A stretch of 64,000 nucleotides of DNA from Pseudodesulfovibrio thermohalotolerans (lineage in GTDB: Bacteria; Desulfobacterota; Desulfovibrionia; Desulfovibrionales; Desulfovibrionaceae), in NCBI RefSeq assembly GCF_021353295.2, contig NZ_CP120635.1:2373501-2437500 (forward strand), given 5' to 3'. Made by a program: the position numbers and the translations under genes. Under the pieces are notes generated by a model. It was not told where the DNA came from, searched no databases, and worked only from the letters and a program-made list of their open reading frames with translations. Positions 54,453 to 63,779 of the stretch are shown here, piece after piece. Positions within the stretch are counted from its first letter, which is position 1. Each line of letters opens with the position of its first letter.

Positions 54453-55214
54453 TCAATCCTTGGCGCGCAGGAACATCCACCTGCACACCTTTCGTTCCAG
54501 CACATTGGCGACCTCGTACAGGGCCGCGCCCATGATGGACATTCCAAGGATACCCGAGAACATGGTCAGATAATCCATGGCCCCCCAGGCATCCATGATC
54601 ATATAGCCCAGCCCCCTGGTGGTGGCAAAGGATTCCACGAAAAAAAGCACGGCCACGGACACGCCGGTGCCGAGCCTGAGTGCCGTGAACCCGTGCGGCA
54701 GGGCCGCCGGAAGCAGGACCTCGCGCAGAACGTCCATGTTGGAGCCGCCCAGGGAGCGGACCGAGTCGAAATACTTGGGATGGATAGAGCGCACCCCGTC
54801 GCGCGTGGTGACCAAAATCTGATAGCCGAGGATAAGGGCTATCATGGCGATCTTGGACGTGTCGCCCAATCCCAGCAGAAGCAGGAAGATGGGCAGAAGC
54901 ACGATCTTGGGCACCGGATAGGTCAAAAAGACGAAGGGAGCCATGATCTTGTCCACCCGCCTGACGCTGCCCATGACGAGCCCCAGGGGAAAAGCGGTCA
55001 CCCAGGCCAGTGCCATTGCGGTCACCGAACGATATAGGCTGACCCCGAAATGTTCCCAGAAGATTCGCGTGGTCATGGCCTCGGCGAGCGCGGCCAGAGC
55101 GTCCTCGGGATGCGGCAGGACAACCCCGCCCAGGGACAGGGCGGTCAGCTTCCACAAAATGCCCAGGACCAGGATAACCAGCCCGTAGCGCAACATGGCG
55201 GCAAACAGCTTCAC
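54453..55214 (-). CDS. ABC transporter permease (SsuC/TauC type)
   Basis: 253 residues from a GTG at 55214 whose GTGA overlaps the stop of the ATPase gene, with GGAGG at seven bases. Six helices; BPD_transp_1 loop LREVLLPAALPHGFTALRLG is the EAA motif that contacts the ATPase. Forms an importer with the adjacent ATPase and binding protein. Substrate likely an organic sulfonate, nitrate or a thiamine precursor; not determined. Confidence 0.88.
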   Translation of the reverse strand: MKLFAAMLRYGLVILVLGILWKLTALSLGGVVLPHPEDALAALAEAMTTRIFWEHFGVSLYRSVTAMALAWVTAFPLGLVMGSVRRVDKIMAPFVFLTYPVPKIVLLPIFLLLLGLGDTSKIAMIALILGYQILVTTRDGVRSIHPKYFDSVRSLGGSNMDVLREVLLPAALPHGFTALRLGTGVSVAVLFFVESFATTRGLGYMIMDAWGAMDYLTMFSGILGMSIMGAALYEVANVLERKVCRWMFLRAKD

Positions 55215-55945
55215 CACTGGGCCTCCACGGTATGCCGCAGTTCCCTGAGCAGCGCGAAGCACGCCTCGGTGTCGCGGATACGCGCATCGCCGAAGCCCGG
55301 GTTCTCGAACACGGCCACGGGCCGGGCCGGCCGCGCGGACATGACCATGATCCGCTGACCGAGCATGACCGCCTCTTCCAGGGAGTGGGTAACGAGCACG
55401 TAGGGCACCCTGCGCACCTGCCAGGCATCGAGCAGGGCCAACTGCAAACGTTCACGGGTCAGGGCGTCCAGAGAGGAAAACGGTTCGTCCAGAAGGGTCA
55501 GCCTGGGGCGGGTGACAAAGGCGCGGGCGATGGCCACCCGCTGCTGCTCGCCGCCGGAAAGATTGGCGGGATAGTCGCCGTCCCGACCGACGATGCCGAC
55601 CTCGGCCAGTTGGGCGCGCGCCCGCTCCATGCGCTCCTTCCGGCCCATGCCCTGAATCTTGAGGCCCAGCGCCACGTTGTCGATGATCGTGCGCCAGGGC
55701 AGGAGGCCGTAGTCCTGAAGGATGATGGAAATGTCGGCGGCCGGGCCGGTGATGGGCCTGCCGTCCAGAAGCGCCCTCCCCTCGTCCGGGGCGGACAGCC
55801 CGCTCAACAGATACAGCAGGGTCGTCTTGCCGCAGCCGGACGGACCGACCACGGCCAGCGTCTCGCCTTCGGCAAGAGTGAACGACACATCTGAAATGAC
55901 GGACCTGCCGTCATAGGACTTTCCCAGATTTTCTGCGGTCAGCAT
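55211..55945 (-). CDS. ABC transporter ATP-binding protein (SsuB/TauB type)
   Basis: 244 residues. Walker [17 protein letters not shown], signature [15 protein letters not shown], Walker [22 protein letters not shown]-loop VTHSLEEAV. The Q-loop [12 protein letters not shown] is typical of the sulfonate/nitrate class. It lies three bases after the binding protein gene and overlaps the permease gene by four bases. Confidence 0.92.
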   Translation of the reverse strand: MLTAENLGKSYDGRSVISDVSFTLAEGETLAVVGPSGCGKTTLLYLLSGLSAPDEGRALLDGRPITGPAADISIILQDYGLLPWRTIIDNVALGLKIQGMGRKERMERARAQLAEVGIVGRDGDYPANLSGGEQQRVAIARAFVTRPRLTLLDEPFSSLDALTRERLQLALLDAWQVRRVPYVLVTHSLEEAVMLGQRIMVMSARPARPVAVFENPGFGDARIRDTEACFALLRELRHTVEAQW

Positions 55946-55948
55946 GAG

Positions 55949-56875
55949 CTACCTGATCTCGGGAGGCAGGGCCACGGCGTCGGGCACGCGCTTCTTGAGC
56001 AGGCCCTTGGCAACCATCCAGTCCTGGACCTCGGCCAGCTCCGACGAAGCGGGCAGCGCGGGCGCGGGGAACGGATACACCGGGAAACGGGAGATCAGCG
56101 GCTTGGGGATGCGGCAGGTTTCGGCCATGAGCGGACGGTACTTCTCCGGGTTCTCGGCCAGGAGGCGGACCGCCTCGCCGTAGGCGGCCATAAACTTGGC
56201 GTAGGCATCCCCGCCGTTGCCGAAATATCGCTTGTGCAGACAAAGCACGGTCAGGGGCAGGTCCAGGTCCTCGGCGGTGGCCAGCACGCTGCCGCCTTTG
56301 AGGCGGGCCAGGGAAAGAAGCGGTTCGGGCAGGAGCGCGGCATCCATCTGGTCGGTCAGGAGCATCTGGAGGCGGATGGGCAGCTTCTTGACCTCCACCC
56401 GCTCGAAATAGTCATGGCCCACTCCGAAATGGTCCTCCAGCTTGTCGGCCAGAAACTCGATGACCGTGGACTTGGACAAGGTCAGCGTGCGGCCCTTCAT
56501 TTCGACCAGATTCCTGTCGCGGCCAGCGGGCGAAAGCGCGATGCCGAACATGGGATAGCCCGGCGTGGTCCGCCAGGAAGTCACAACTATGTGCATGGGC
56601 ACGCCCCGGTCCAGGAGCAGATACGTGGCGACCAGGTCGCCGAAATAGCCGTCGATCTGCCCCGCCTGCATGGCCGTGTCGCGCTCCAGCGCGGACATGA
56701 ACCTGACCAGGCTCACATCCAGTCCGTGGCGGGCGAACAGCCCTTCCTTGTCAGCCACCTGCAACGGCAGCGTGTCGATGACCGGCAGGATGCCGAAACG
56801 AATCTTGATATTTTCCGCGCGAGCGGTGGTGGCCAGGGCCAGAACCACGGCCATGGCGAGAAGTATTTTCTTCAT
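55949..56875 (-). CDS. ABC transporter substrate-binding protein (NMT1/SsuA type)
   Basis: 308 residues from the ATG at 56875. Signal peptide (MKKILLAMAVVLALATTARA). Two-domain SBP: IKIRFGILPVIDTLPLQVAD, then LSKSTVIEFLADKLEDHFG, and LLTDQMDAALLPEPLLSLAR. This family covers taurine, alkanesulfonate, nitrate and pyrimidine (HMP) binding proteins; the ligand cannot be read here. A thiamine-precursor role is possible because the organism makes its own thiamine and would benefit from salvage, but that is speculation. Confidence 0.85.
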   Translation of the reverse strand: MKKILLAMAVVLALATTARAENIKIRFGILPVIDTLPLQVADKEGLFARHGLDVSLVRFMSALERDTAMQAGQIDGYFGDLVATYLLLDRGVPMHIVVTSWRTTPGYPMFGIALSPAGRDRNLVEMKGRTLTLSKSTVIEFLADKLEDHFGVGHDYFERVEVKKLPIRLQMLLTDQMDAALLPEPLLSLARLKGGSVLATAEDLDLPLTVLCLHKRYFGNGGDAYAKFMAAYGEAVRLLAENPEKYRPLMAETCRIPKPLISRFPVYPFPAPALPASSELAEVQDWMVAKGLLKKRVPDAVALPPEIR

Positions 56876-56977
56876 GCCTCTTCCCCTTGAATTTGCTGGC
56901 GGAGTTTTTAGCATGATGCGCAGAGAAAAGAAAGACGGAGCAGCCCCCGCCACCCCGTCCGGAAATGAACCCCGCCC

Positions 56978-58066
56978 CTAGCCGCGACCATCTCCGTGTG
57001 AATGGCCATGGGAATGACCGGGCAAGAAACTCCTGGCCACAAGCGCCAGGGTAAGCAAGGCCGAGACCACGCCGACCCAATGCGGAAGCAGCTCGCCCAC
57101 TTCGGACACAACGGCCCGGATGTCCAGGCCAAGCGCGGCGTACAGATGATCCGTGGCCCAGGCCAGAACCAGGGAACAGGCGACGATGGAGGCCACGTAC
57201 AGCCCGGCCGCGCGTTTGCCCAGGGTCTTGAGCATGACCGTGACGGTCGCTCCATTGGTGGCCGGTCCGGCCAGAAGAAAGACCAGAGCCGCGCCCGGCG
57301 AGAGGCCCTTGAGCAGGAGCGAGGCCGCTATGGGGGTGGAAGCCGTGGCGCAGACATAGAGCGGCAGGGCCACCACCAGCATGACAAGATAGGAAAACAG
57401 GCCGGTGCCCATATAGCTGTCCAGGGCATCCTCGGGAATGGCCGCCGAGATGATCCCGGCGACGACGACGCCCACCAGCAGCCAACGGCCGATATCCTCG
57501 ATCATCTCACCGAAGGCGTGGCGCATCCCTGCCATGAAACGCCCCGACACGGTGGAAGGCGGCGCGGACGCGCACGAACCGCCGCAACCGCAGCCGGTGC
57601 AGCCCGCCGAGCTTCCCGCGAGACCGGCGAGGGGCTGGGCCTCGGCCTTGTCGTCCGGGAAGGCGTTGATGAGCACACCGGCGAAAATGGCGGTAATGGT
57701 CGCGGCCACGGGGCGGATGACGGTCATCAACGGATCAATGAGCGCGTAGGTCACGGCCATGGAGTCCACGCCCGTCTCGGGGGTGGAAATCATGAAGGCC
57801 GTGGTCGCCCCCTTGCTGGCCCCCTGCCTGCGCAAACCGAGCGCGGCGGGCAGCACGCCGCAGGAGCACAGGGGCAGCGGCACCCCCATGACCGCGGCCT
57901 TGAGCACCGCGCCCAGCGATTTGCCGCCCAGATGGCGGGCCATGAACGAATCGGGGACAAATCCCTTGAGCAGCCCCGCCACGAAGAAACCGAAGAGCAC
58001 ATACGGCGCGGCCTCGACCAAAACATGCCACGACTCGGCAAAAATATTGACGAAAATCTCGATCAT
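56978..58066 (-). CDS. SO_0444-type Cu/Zn efflux permease (YraQ family)
   Basis: 362 residues from the ATG at 58066 (an in-frame GTG lies six codons upstream). About eight helices with the conserved VPLPLCSCGVLPAALGLRRQ motif. A soluble loop holds a cysteine-rich patch (CTGCGCGGSCAS) and the C-terminus a histidine tail (HSHGHSHGDGRG), both metal-binding-type. It is paired with an ArsR-type gene immediately upstream on the same strand and has an operator-like site (58099-58112) in front. Likely exports zinc or a similar ion. Confidence 0.82.
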   Translation of the reverse strand: MIEIFVNIFAESWHVLVEAAPYVLFGFFVAGLLKGFVPDSFMARHLGGKSLGAVLKAAVMGVPLPLCSCGVLPAALGLRRQGASKGATTAFMISTPETGVDSMAVTYALIDPLMTVIRPVAATITAIFAGVLINAFPDDKAEAQPLAGLAGSSAGCTGCGCGGSCASAPPSTVSGRFMAGMRHAFGEMIEDIGRWLLVGVVVAGIISAAIPEDALDSYMGTGLFSYLVMLVVALPLYVCATASTPIAASLLLKGLSPGAALVFLLAGPATNGATVTVMLKTLGKRAAGLYVASIVACSLVLAWATDHLYAALGLDIRAVVSEVGELLPHWVGVVSALLTLALVARSFLPGHSHGHSHGDGRG

Positions 58067-58098
58067 GCTGAAACCTGCGGTCACACTTTATTCATAAT

Positions 58099-58112
58099 TG
58101 AGCACTTATTCA
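58099..58112. promoter_or_regulatory. Operator-like palindrome ahead of the efflux permease
   Basis: TGAGCACTTATTCA matches the SmtB/ArsR consensus TGAACA-NN-TATTCA at all but one of 12 defined positions. It lies between the ArsR gene stop and the permease start. Confidence 0.55.
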
Positions 58113-58142
58113 TAGGAGGAGGCAAAAAAAAGGAGGAGGCGG

Positions 58143-58499
58143 CTACGCCTCTTCCTTGATGTGATCCAGCCCCTGGGAGACCAAATTACGCACATGGTCG
58201 TCGTCCAGGGAATAAAAAACGTTCTTGCCTTCCTTGCGGTAGCGCACCAGCTTGGCCGCCCGAAGCAGCCTCAACTGATGGGATATGGCCGACTGGGACA
58301 TATCCAGGACCTCGGCCAGTGCGCATACGCACAACTCGCCGATGGACAGGGCGTACAGGATGCGGACCCGGGTGTAATCACCCAGGGCCTTGAAGAGTTC
58401 GGCCAGGAACAGGAATTCCCGCTCCGAAAGCATGGAGTCACGGGCAGCAGACACGTTTTTGGCGTGCTGTTCGGTATCGCTGCAAGCTACGTTCGACAT
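58143..58499 (-). CDS. SmtB/ArsR family metal-sensing repressor
   Basis: 118 residues from the ATG at 58499, which has GAGGG at six bases; an ATG eight codons upstream is less well placed. Winged helix with recognition segment DMSQSAISHQLRLLRAA. Metal sites: C57-V-C59 (ELCVC, alpha-3) and an alpha-5 site D100-x-H102-x10-H113-x2-E116, as in zinc sensors SmtB and CzrA. The third cysteine of the arsenic-type ELCVCDLC is missing, arguing for Zn/Cd/Co rather than As. Confidence 0.85.
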   Translation of the reverse strand: MSNVACSDTEQHAKNVSAARDSMLSEREFLFLAELFKALGDYTRVRILYALSIGELCVCALAEVLDMSQSAISHQLRLLRAAKLVRYRKEGKNVFYSLDDDHVRNLVSQGLDHIKEEA

Positions 58500-58512
58500 T
58501 TCTTCCCTCACA

Positions 58513-58526
58513 TGAACACTCACTCA
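58513..58526. promoter_or_regulatory. Operator-like palindrome in the repressor promoter
   Basis: TGAACACTCACTCA (plus strand) resembles the TGAACA-NN-TGTTCA operator at most positions and lies between the -10 box and the start codon of the ArsR-type gene, so it would allow autorepression. Confidence 0.5.
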
Positions 58527-58535
58527 TTTGTCATA

Positions 58536-58564
58536 ACAATAAGGTCATACGGGCCGGATGTCAA
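58536..58564 (-). promoter_or_regulatory. Promoter of the ArsR-type gene
   Basis: On the minus strand a perfect TTGACA (58564-58559) and TATTGT (58541-58536) are separated by 17 bases. The leader runs over the operator-like site to the start codon. Confidence 0.7.
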
Positions 58565-58613
58565 GTCCGGCCCGTTTCCGACGAACGAAATGAACGGTCA
58601 GCCCGTCTTCCTC

Positions 58614-61571
58614 CTAGCCCAGGCCAAGGCTGTCCAAGGTGAGAATCTTACGCGCCGAGCGGTCCAGAATGCGGTCGATGAGCTCGCCGTGCTCCAGCCC
58701 GGCCGCCCGCACTTCCGCCACAAGTCCGGCCACCGTCTTTTCCTGCGCAAGGTAGCCAAGGAACACCTCGCGCACGTCACGCAGGGAAACGAGGCGGTCG
58801 GCCCAACCCAGTCCCTCCTGATAGAGCATCTTGGCGGAAAGGAAAGAGGCCAGCAGGGCCAGTTGGTGGGCGCGCGGCAGGTCGTTCACGAGCCGTTCGC
58901 GATACCTTTCCGCCAGCACGGCCGGACAGTAGGCCAATAGGACCTCGACCAGCGCGGGATCGTCGGCCACCTGCTTCACGGACTCCTTGAGCACATCGTC
59001 AACGCGGCCGGCCAGGGAGTTAATGGACTCGGACAGGGCATAGGAGAGCTGGGTAATGGTCCGCCCTCCCCCGGCCAGTTTGTATTCGCGCATGAGCAGA
59101 CGCGCCTCGGAACGCGCCCGTTGACGGAGGATGACCAGGAGCTGGCCGACGTACTGATCCTTGATGCCCATGAACTCTTCCTCGGAGAGGATGAGCCCGG
59201 CCAGAATCTCGTAGGACGAGCAGATGACGCCGGTCTTGTTGGCCGAAGGGCCGGGCACGGCCAGCACCCCTGCCCGCTCAAGCATGGCGCGGGCGTCGGG
59301 CGAGATGAAGATGTTCGCCCCTTCGACGATACCCCGGGCCGAAGGCGTGCCGTCCTTTTGCAGGAACTCCTTCCAGTTGGACATGTTCATCGTGTCCGGC
59401 CTGCCGCCCGACGGGATGAAGATGTCGGCCACGGCCGTGTTGTGCAGGGTGTTGCGGATGCGTGTGCCCTCCGGTTCCGCCGTGGACACCACGAAGGCCC
59501 CTTCACCCCTGAGTTCGGCCCGACTGAAATCAGCGGCCTTGAGATTGTTGTCCATGAGCCTGAGCAGCTCCCCGTGGTCCATACCCTCCGGGTCGAACAC
59601 CGCGCCGTGGCCGTCGGTCATGGCGACGATCTTCGCATTCTTGCCGAACTCCCGAATGAGAATGCGCATGACGTTGGAGGCCACGTCCCCGGCGGGGCCG
59701 CCGGTGATCTTGACCGTGAATGGCTCGTTCTCCGGATCGATGCCAAGCGTGCGCAACAGTTCCTCGGCAAAGACGATGACCCCTTCCGAGGTGACGCCGT
59801 ACTTCTTGTGGGGGATACCCGCTCCGGGCTTGGAACTCATGAAGGCACTGGGCCACTTGTAGCCGCGCCGGGCGGCCCTGTCCGCCATCCACTGGATGTG
59901 TTCCGGGGTGATGTTCTCGTCCGGGCCGAGGAAGATTATCTCCTCGCGGCCCAGGTAATCGACGATGCCGGGCTGGACGAAGCCGTTGCTTCCTTCGGGC
60001 GCGACGAGCAGGTCCAGGAAGGAGTCGACCATGGATTTGACCGCCAGGTCGATGTCGCCTTCCGGGCCGAGCAGAATGACGGCCTTGGAGCCGCCTTCGG
60101 GGATGTCCTTGTTCTTGAACTGCTGAGCGCGGGCCAGCTTCGTGACCTCGTCGAGCAACCGGTTGGATTCGACCTCGAACTGCTCCTGGCTCCAGGTCCG
60201 GACCACGCGGACGCCGCCCCGGGCCATGTCGCGATAGCGCACGTGGAAGGCCCAGCTGTACGGGCCGTGGAAGCAGTACACGCCGAAGGGGCGCTCCTTC
60301 TTGGGCAGCGGAGCCAGAATCAGCGGATCGAGACGGAAACTCAGGCCCAGCTTATGTTCCAGATAATAATTGGTCCGCAGGGTGTAGCGGAAGAACTTGT
60401 AGACATAGGTCAGGATGTCGCGGTGAATGGCGTTGTCCACGTCCCTGATGGCCGCCCGCACCAGCTCGCGCTGATCGCGCATGGCCGAGACGCGGTCCCC
60501 GGCAAACGCCGGATCGAAGCGCACCTCGAAATAGCGCATAAGCAGCCGGGTGACCTCCCGGTGCTTGAGAAGGGCGTAGACGATGCGCGACGAGGTATAG
60601 GCATGAAGATCCTTGCGGATGAGGAACTGATGGGCGAATTCTCCGGCGGCCTGCATAAGCATGACCTGTCCCAGTTCCCAGCCATCCTCGTAGGCCAGGG
60701 CCTCCAGGCCGTGCGGCGCGAACCACTTGCACATTTCGAGCTGGCGTTTAAGACGCAGCCACAGCTCGTCCCCCTCGTTGAGTTCGATGCGCTTCCTGTC
60801 GAGATAAAAACTCATGATGGAAATGGCGGATTGGCCCGGCCGCTCGAACTCGTCGGCATACGCCCGGTCCACGGGCACGCCCTCCCGGCCGAAGACATTG
60901 ACCACCGTATGCAGCAGCCCCTTCTTGGGCGGCTGGACCATGGCGACGCCGACACGATCGAAACCGGGATGCACGTCCTTTTCAAGCTGGACCTCCACCC
61001 GCTCCAGATTCTCCAGGCAGCCGCAAGTCTTGAAATGGCGCACGGCTCGACCCGGCTCGAACTTTTCCATGTAATCGTCGCTGACCCAGCCGAGAAACCG
61101 CTCGAAACCGTTCAAGTCGGTGGAGGCTACCCCCATTTCCCCGGCCTTCGCCTTTTCCAGGACCTCCTTTACCGTCGCGTTGTCCGCGGCGCAGGCGGGT
61201 TGCGGGGCGAGAACGAAGGTGTCCAACCTGAGGGAGTCGTCCCGGCTGGAATAAAGGCGCGCGTGCTGAATGTCCTTGTCCCGATACTGATCGAGCACCC
61301 GGCCGAGCGTGTCCATGTCCCCACCGTGGGAGATATGCGTCACCCGCGAGCCACACGGGCTGTGCAACGCGATGGCCTGCCTGTCCTTGCGGACCATACC
61401 CGAGACGAGCGCCATCAGATGCCTGACCTGCTCGTCCTCGCTGTGGGTCTGAAAATAATACTCGGGCATGTTGCCGTAGAACCAGGGCACCAACTCGGCG
61501 GCCGAGCTCTCCAGAGTTTTCAGGAGTTTCTTCCTGACCTTCGCCGGATCGTCATGAATCTCGGTATTCAT
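58614..61571 (-). CDS. NAD-dependent glutamate dehydrogenase, large (about 115-kDa class)
   Basis: 985 residues. The catalytic domain lies around 450-800: the glycine-lysine loop reads IPEGGSKAVILLGPEGDID, and the NAD segment KITGGPAGDVASNVMRILIR is a good Rossmann-type match. The N-terminal 400 residues and C-terminal 180 residues are helical regions of the large GDH family. Length fits the 115-kDa class rather than the 180-kDa GdhB class. Interconverts glutamate and 2-oxoglutarate, usually catabolic. No regulatory gene is attached. Confidence 0.85.
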   Translation of the reverse strand: MNTEIHDDPAKVRKKLLKTLESSAAELVPWFYGNMPEYYFQTHSEDEQVRHLMALVSGMVRKDRQAIALHSPCGSRVTHISHGGDMDTLGRVLDQYRDKDIQHARLYSSRDDSLRLDTFVLAPQPACAADNATVKEVLEKAKAGEMGVASTDLNGFERFLGWVSDDYMEKFEPGRAVRHFKTCGCLENLERVEVQLEKDVHPGFDRVGVAMVQPPKKGLLHTVVNVFGREGVPVDRAYADEFERPGQSAISIMSFYLDRKRIELNEGDELWLRLKRQLEMCKWFAPHGLEALAYEDGWELGQVMLMQAAGEFAHQFLIRKDLHAYTSSRIVYALLKHREVTRLLMRYFEVRFDPAFAGDRVSAMRDQRELVRAAIRDVDNAIHRDILTYVYKFFRYTLRTNYYLEHKLGLSFRLDPLILAPLPKKERPFGVYCFHGPYSWAFHVRYRDMARGGVRVVRTWSQEQFEVESNRLLDEVTKLARAQQFKNKDIPEGGSKAVILLGPEGDIDLAVKSMVDSFLDLLVAPEGSNGFVQPGIVDYLGREEIIFLGPDENITPEHIQWMADRAARRGYKWPSAFMSSKPGAGIPHKKYGVTSEGVIVFAEELLRTLGIDPENEPFTVKITGGPAGDVASNVMRILIREFGKNAKIVAMTDGHGAVFDPEGMDHGELLRLMDNNLKAADFSRAELRGEGAFVVSTAEPEGTRIRNTLHNTAVADIFIPSGGRPDTMNMSNWKEFLQKDGTPSARGIVEGANIFISPDARAMLERAGVLAVPGPSANKTGVICSSYEILAGLILSEEEFMGIKDQYVGQLLVILRQRARSEARLLMREYKLAGGGRTITQLSYALSESINSLAGRVDDVLKESVKQVADDPALVEVLLAYCPAVLAERYRERLVNDLPRAHQLALLASFLSAKMLYQEGLGWADRLVSLRDVREVFLGYLAQEKTVAGLVAEVRAAGLEHGELIDRILDRSARKILTLDSLGLG

Positions 61572-61791
61572 CGCGCATCATCCTTTTGTTCAAGAATTTT
61601 TTACACGTATCCGCCGATAGTGCCTTCGCGCATCCCCTGCGTCAACTCAATAACGCAAATCAAGTTCAAGCCCTCAACCCGTTATAAATATCCAACTTCG
61701 CAATCTAATGGCGTGGACAGAAAACTGGTGACGTCGTATGGGAAAAGACAAATGCCCACCGCAACAAAAACCCGATTCGGGAGTAATGAAT

Positions 61792-62736
61792 ATGAGTAGA
61801 ACCGCCTTAGATACCGGCATTCTCCTGGAGACGGGAACCAACGAACTCGAAATCCTCGAATTCTACATCAACGAGGTCCGCGAGCCGGGGAAGGACCCCG
61901 TACCGAATTTCTTCGGCATCAACGTCGCCAAGGTCATGCAGGTCATCGAGACGCCCAATCTTGAACCGCCGGAGTCCGCGCCGCACCCTTCGTTCATGGG
62001 CACCATCCCCCTGCGCGACCTTATCCTGCCGGTGCTGGACCTGTCCGTCTGGCTCGAACTGGACATGCCCAAAACGGAACGGGACATCGTCATCGTCACC
62101 GAGTTCAGCAAATCCGTGACCGGATTTTTGGTGTCGGGCGTGACCGAAATCCACCGCGTGGGCTGGGGCGAGGTCATCCCGCCGTCCAGCATCATCTCCA
62201 CCAACACCGACGCCATTGTCGGCCTCATCGACAAGGGCGACTACTTCGTCCAGCTCCTTGACCTCGAAACCATTCTCTCGCAGTTCGAGCCGGACGACGG
62301 CGTGGAGATGGCCGTGTCGGACAACGAGTACACGGTCCTCGTGGCCGACGACTCGGCCACCATCCGGGCCATGATAAAAGCCAACCTGACCGAGGCCAAC
62401 TTCAAGCCCATCGTCACCAACAACGGCAACGAGGCCCTGCGCGCCATCATGGACATCAAGGCCAGGGCCGAGGCCGAGGGCAAGGACGTCACCGAATATG
62501 TGGATCTGGTCATCTCCGACATCGAGATGCCCCTCATGGACGGCTTCAGCCTGACCAAACGCATCAAGGAAGACCCCGTCCTGCAAGGCTTGCCGGTCAT
62601 CCTGTACTCGTCCATCATCACCAACGAGCTGCGGCACAAGGGCGAATCGGTAGGCGCGGACATGCAGATATCCAAGCCCGACCTGCATACCATCCCGCAG
62701 GTGGCCCTGGACCTCATTGAAGGCGGTGCCCGCTGA
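61792..62736 (+). CDS. Chemotaxis protein CheV (CheW-receiver fusion)
   Basis: 314 residues from the ATG at 61792, eight bases after GGAG; two in-frame ATGs upstream are less well spaced. The CheW-like domain (about 15-165, INVAKVMQVIETPNLEPPES, GTIPLRDLILPVLDLSVWL) is followed by a receiver domain (about 185-312) with the phospho-acceptor in VDLVISDIEMPLMDG. CheV couples receptors to CheA and can be phosphorylated to adapt signalling. It overlaps the downstream Hpt gene by one base. Confidence 0.93.
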   Translation: MSRTALDTGILLETGTNELEILEFYINEVREPGKDPVPNFFGINVAKVMQVIETPNLEPPESAPHPSFMGTIPLRDLILPVLDLSVWLELDMPKTERDIVIVTEFSKSVTGFLVSGVTEIHRVGWGEVIPPSSIISTNTDAIVGLIDKGDYFVQLLDLETILSQFEPDDGVEMAVSDNEYTVLVADDSATIRAMIKANLTEANFKPIVTNNGNEALRAIMDIKARAEAEGKDVTEYVDLVISDIEMPLMDGFSLTKRIKEDPVLQGLPVILYSSIITNELRHKGESVGADMQISKPDLHTIPQVALDLIEGGAR

Positions 62737-63134
62737 TGCGGCTGAACGATCAGGTGATCGAAATCTTTTTGGAGGAGACTGCGGAGCGGCTCGACTCCAT
62801 CGAATCCGGCCTGCTCCATTTGGAGACCTGCGGCCTTGACTGCGGTACCGAGACCATAAATTCAATCTTCCGCGACGCCCATTCGGTCAAGGCGGGCTCA
62901 AATTTGCTCAAGCTGACCAACATCGAGGACCTGGCCCACAAGCTCGAAAACGTCTTGGAAATGATCCGCCAAAAGAAAATAGCCCCCTCGGAGATGATCG
63001 TCACCGCCTGCCTCGAATCCGTGGACAAGCTTCGCGAGCTTATCGAAAATGTCGACCGCAGCGAAACCATCTCCACCCGGCTCCACAAGCACATGCTCGA
63101 TGTGGCTGTGCAGAAAACGCTAAACGGGGAATGA
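62736..63134 (+). CDS. Free-standing CheA-type Hpt domain protein
   Basis: 132 residues. Four-helix Hpt bundle with the phospho-accepting H49 in DAHSVKAGSNLLKLTNIEDL, as in the P1 domain of CheA. No dimerisation, kinase or regulatory domains follow. Its ATG shares the last base of the CheV stop (TGATG), so translation is coupled. It may be a phosphate sink or relay for CheA-CheV or a second partner of a remote kinase. Confidence 0.85.
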   Translation: MRLNDQVIEIFLEETAERLDSIESGLLHLETCGLDCGTETINSIFRDAHSVKAGSNLLKLTNIEDLAHKLENVLEMIRQKKIAPSEMIVTACLESVDKLRELIENVDRSETISTRLHKHMLDVAVQKTLNGE

Positions 63135-63258
63135 CCCCGCCCCCCCATGGCCTTCCCCTTACCGGCGTTTTGCCGACGCATCACGGGAAAGTGGGACAGG
63201 GACTATATGGGGGACGAAACGGGGAAAAAGCGGCTGCCCTTTTTCGCAGAACCCGGCG

Positions 63259-63768
63259 CTAGTTCTCCAAGGTCGCCAAAAGCTCCTGGGCCTCGGTCAT
63301 GCGGGAAAAGGAAGTGTTCTTGAAGACCTCGCTCTCCGCAGCCTTGACGAACTCGTCGTAGGTCATGATCCGGAAGTTCATCATCACTCCCCTGATCTTG
63401 AAGTACATCTCAAGGAAGGCGAAGACCTGCTCGTCGGCCAGCCGCCCGGCCAGCTCGCGGCCGTTGTTCAGAGAGGTGAACGGCTTGTTCATGCCGCCGA
63501 GAAAAAACATGTCCAGCCCGGACGCGCCGTCCGTGACCACTCCAAGCAGGTTGAAGGTATGCAGCCGGGCCGCGAACTCTTCGGTCATGTTCGGCAATTC
63601 GAGAAGGTCCTTCTTGGGATACATGCCCACGAAGACCATCTGCTCCCCTTCCTCGGCCATGGTATGCCGAAAGACATGCTCGTCCCGGTTCTTCCGGGCG
63701 GCCTTGACGGTTTCGTAGAGGTCGAGAGCAAAAGCGAGTTTCAGGTCGCGCGCGACTTTTTCGTCCAT
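63259..63768 (-). CDS. Unknown protein encoded next to a UbiD-family gene
   Basis: 169 residues, not recognised. No signal peptide, no cysteine, mixed helix and strand. Two notable stretches: EHVFRHTMAEEGEQMVFVGM and FFLGGMNKPFTSLNNGRELA. GGAGAT upstream of the ATG is well placed. It lies 11 bases after the UbiD-family gene on the same strand, so the two are probably one operon, and it might serve the decarboxylase as a partner. Downstream no firm terminator is seen. Confidence 0.6.
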   Translation of the reverse strand: MDEKVARDLKLAFALDLYETVKAARKNRDEHVFRHTMAEEGEQMVFVGMYPKKDLLELPNMTEEFAARLHTFNLLGVVTDGASGLDMFFLGGMNKPFTSLNNGRELAGRLADEQVFAFLEMYFKIRGVMMNFRIMTYDEFVKAAESEVFKNTSFSRMTEAQELLATLEN

Positions 63769-63779
63769 GTGAATCTCCG

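Noticed and set aside
59121..61799. An 892-codon open frame on the plus strand opposite the glutamate dehydrogenase gene
   Set aside because: Mirror frame of a GC-rich gene; it even runs into the CheV leader.
63135..63258. Terminator after the Hpt gene
   Set aside because: The AAAAAGCGGC / TGCCCTTTTT stretch pairs poorly; no convincing stem.
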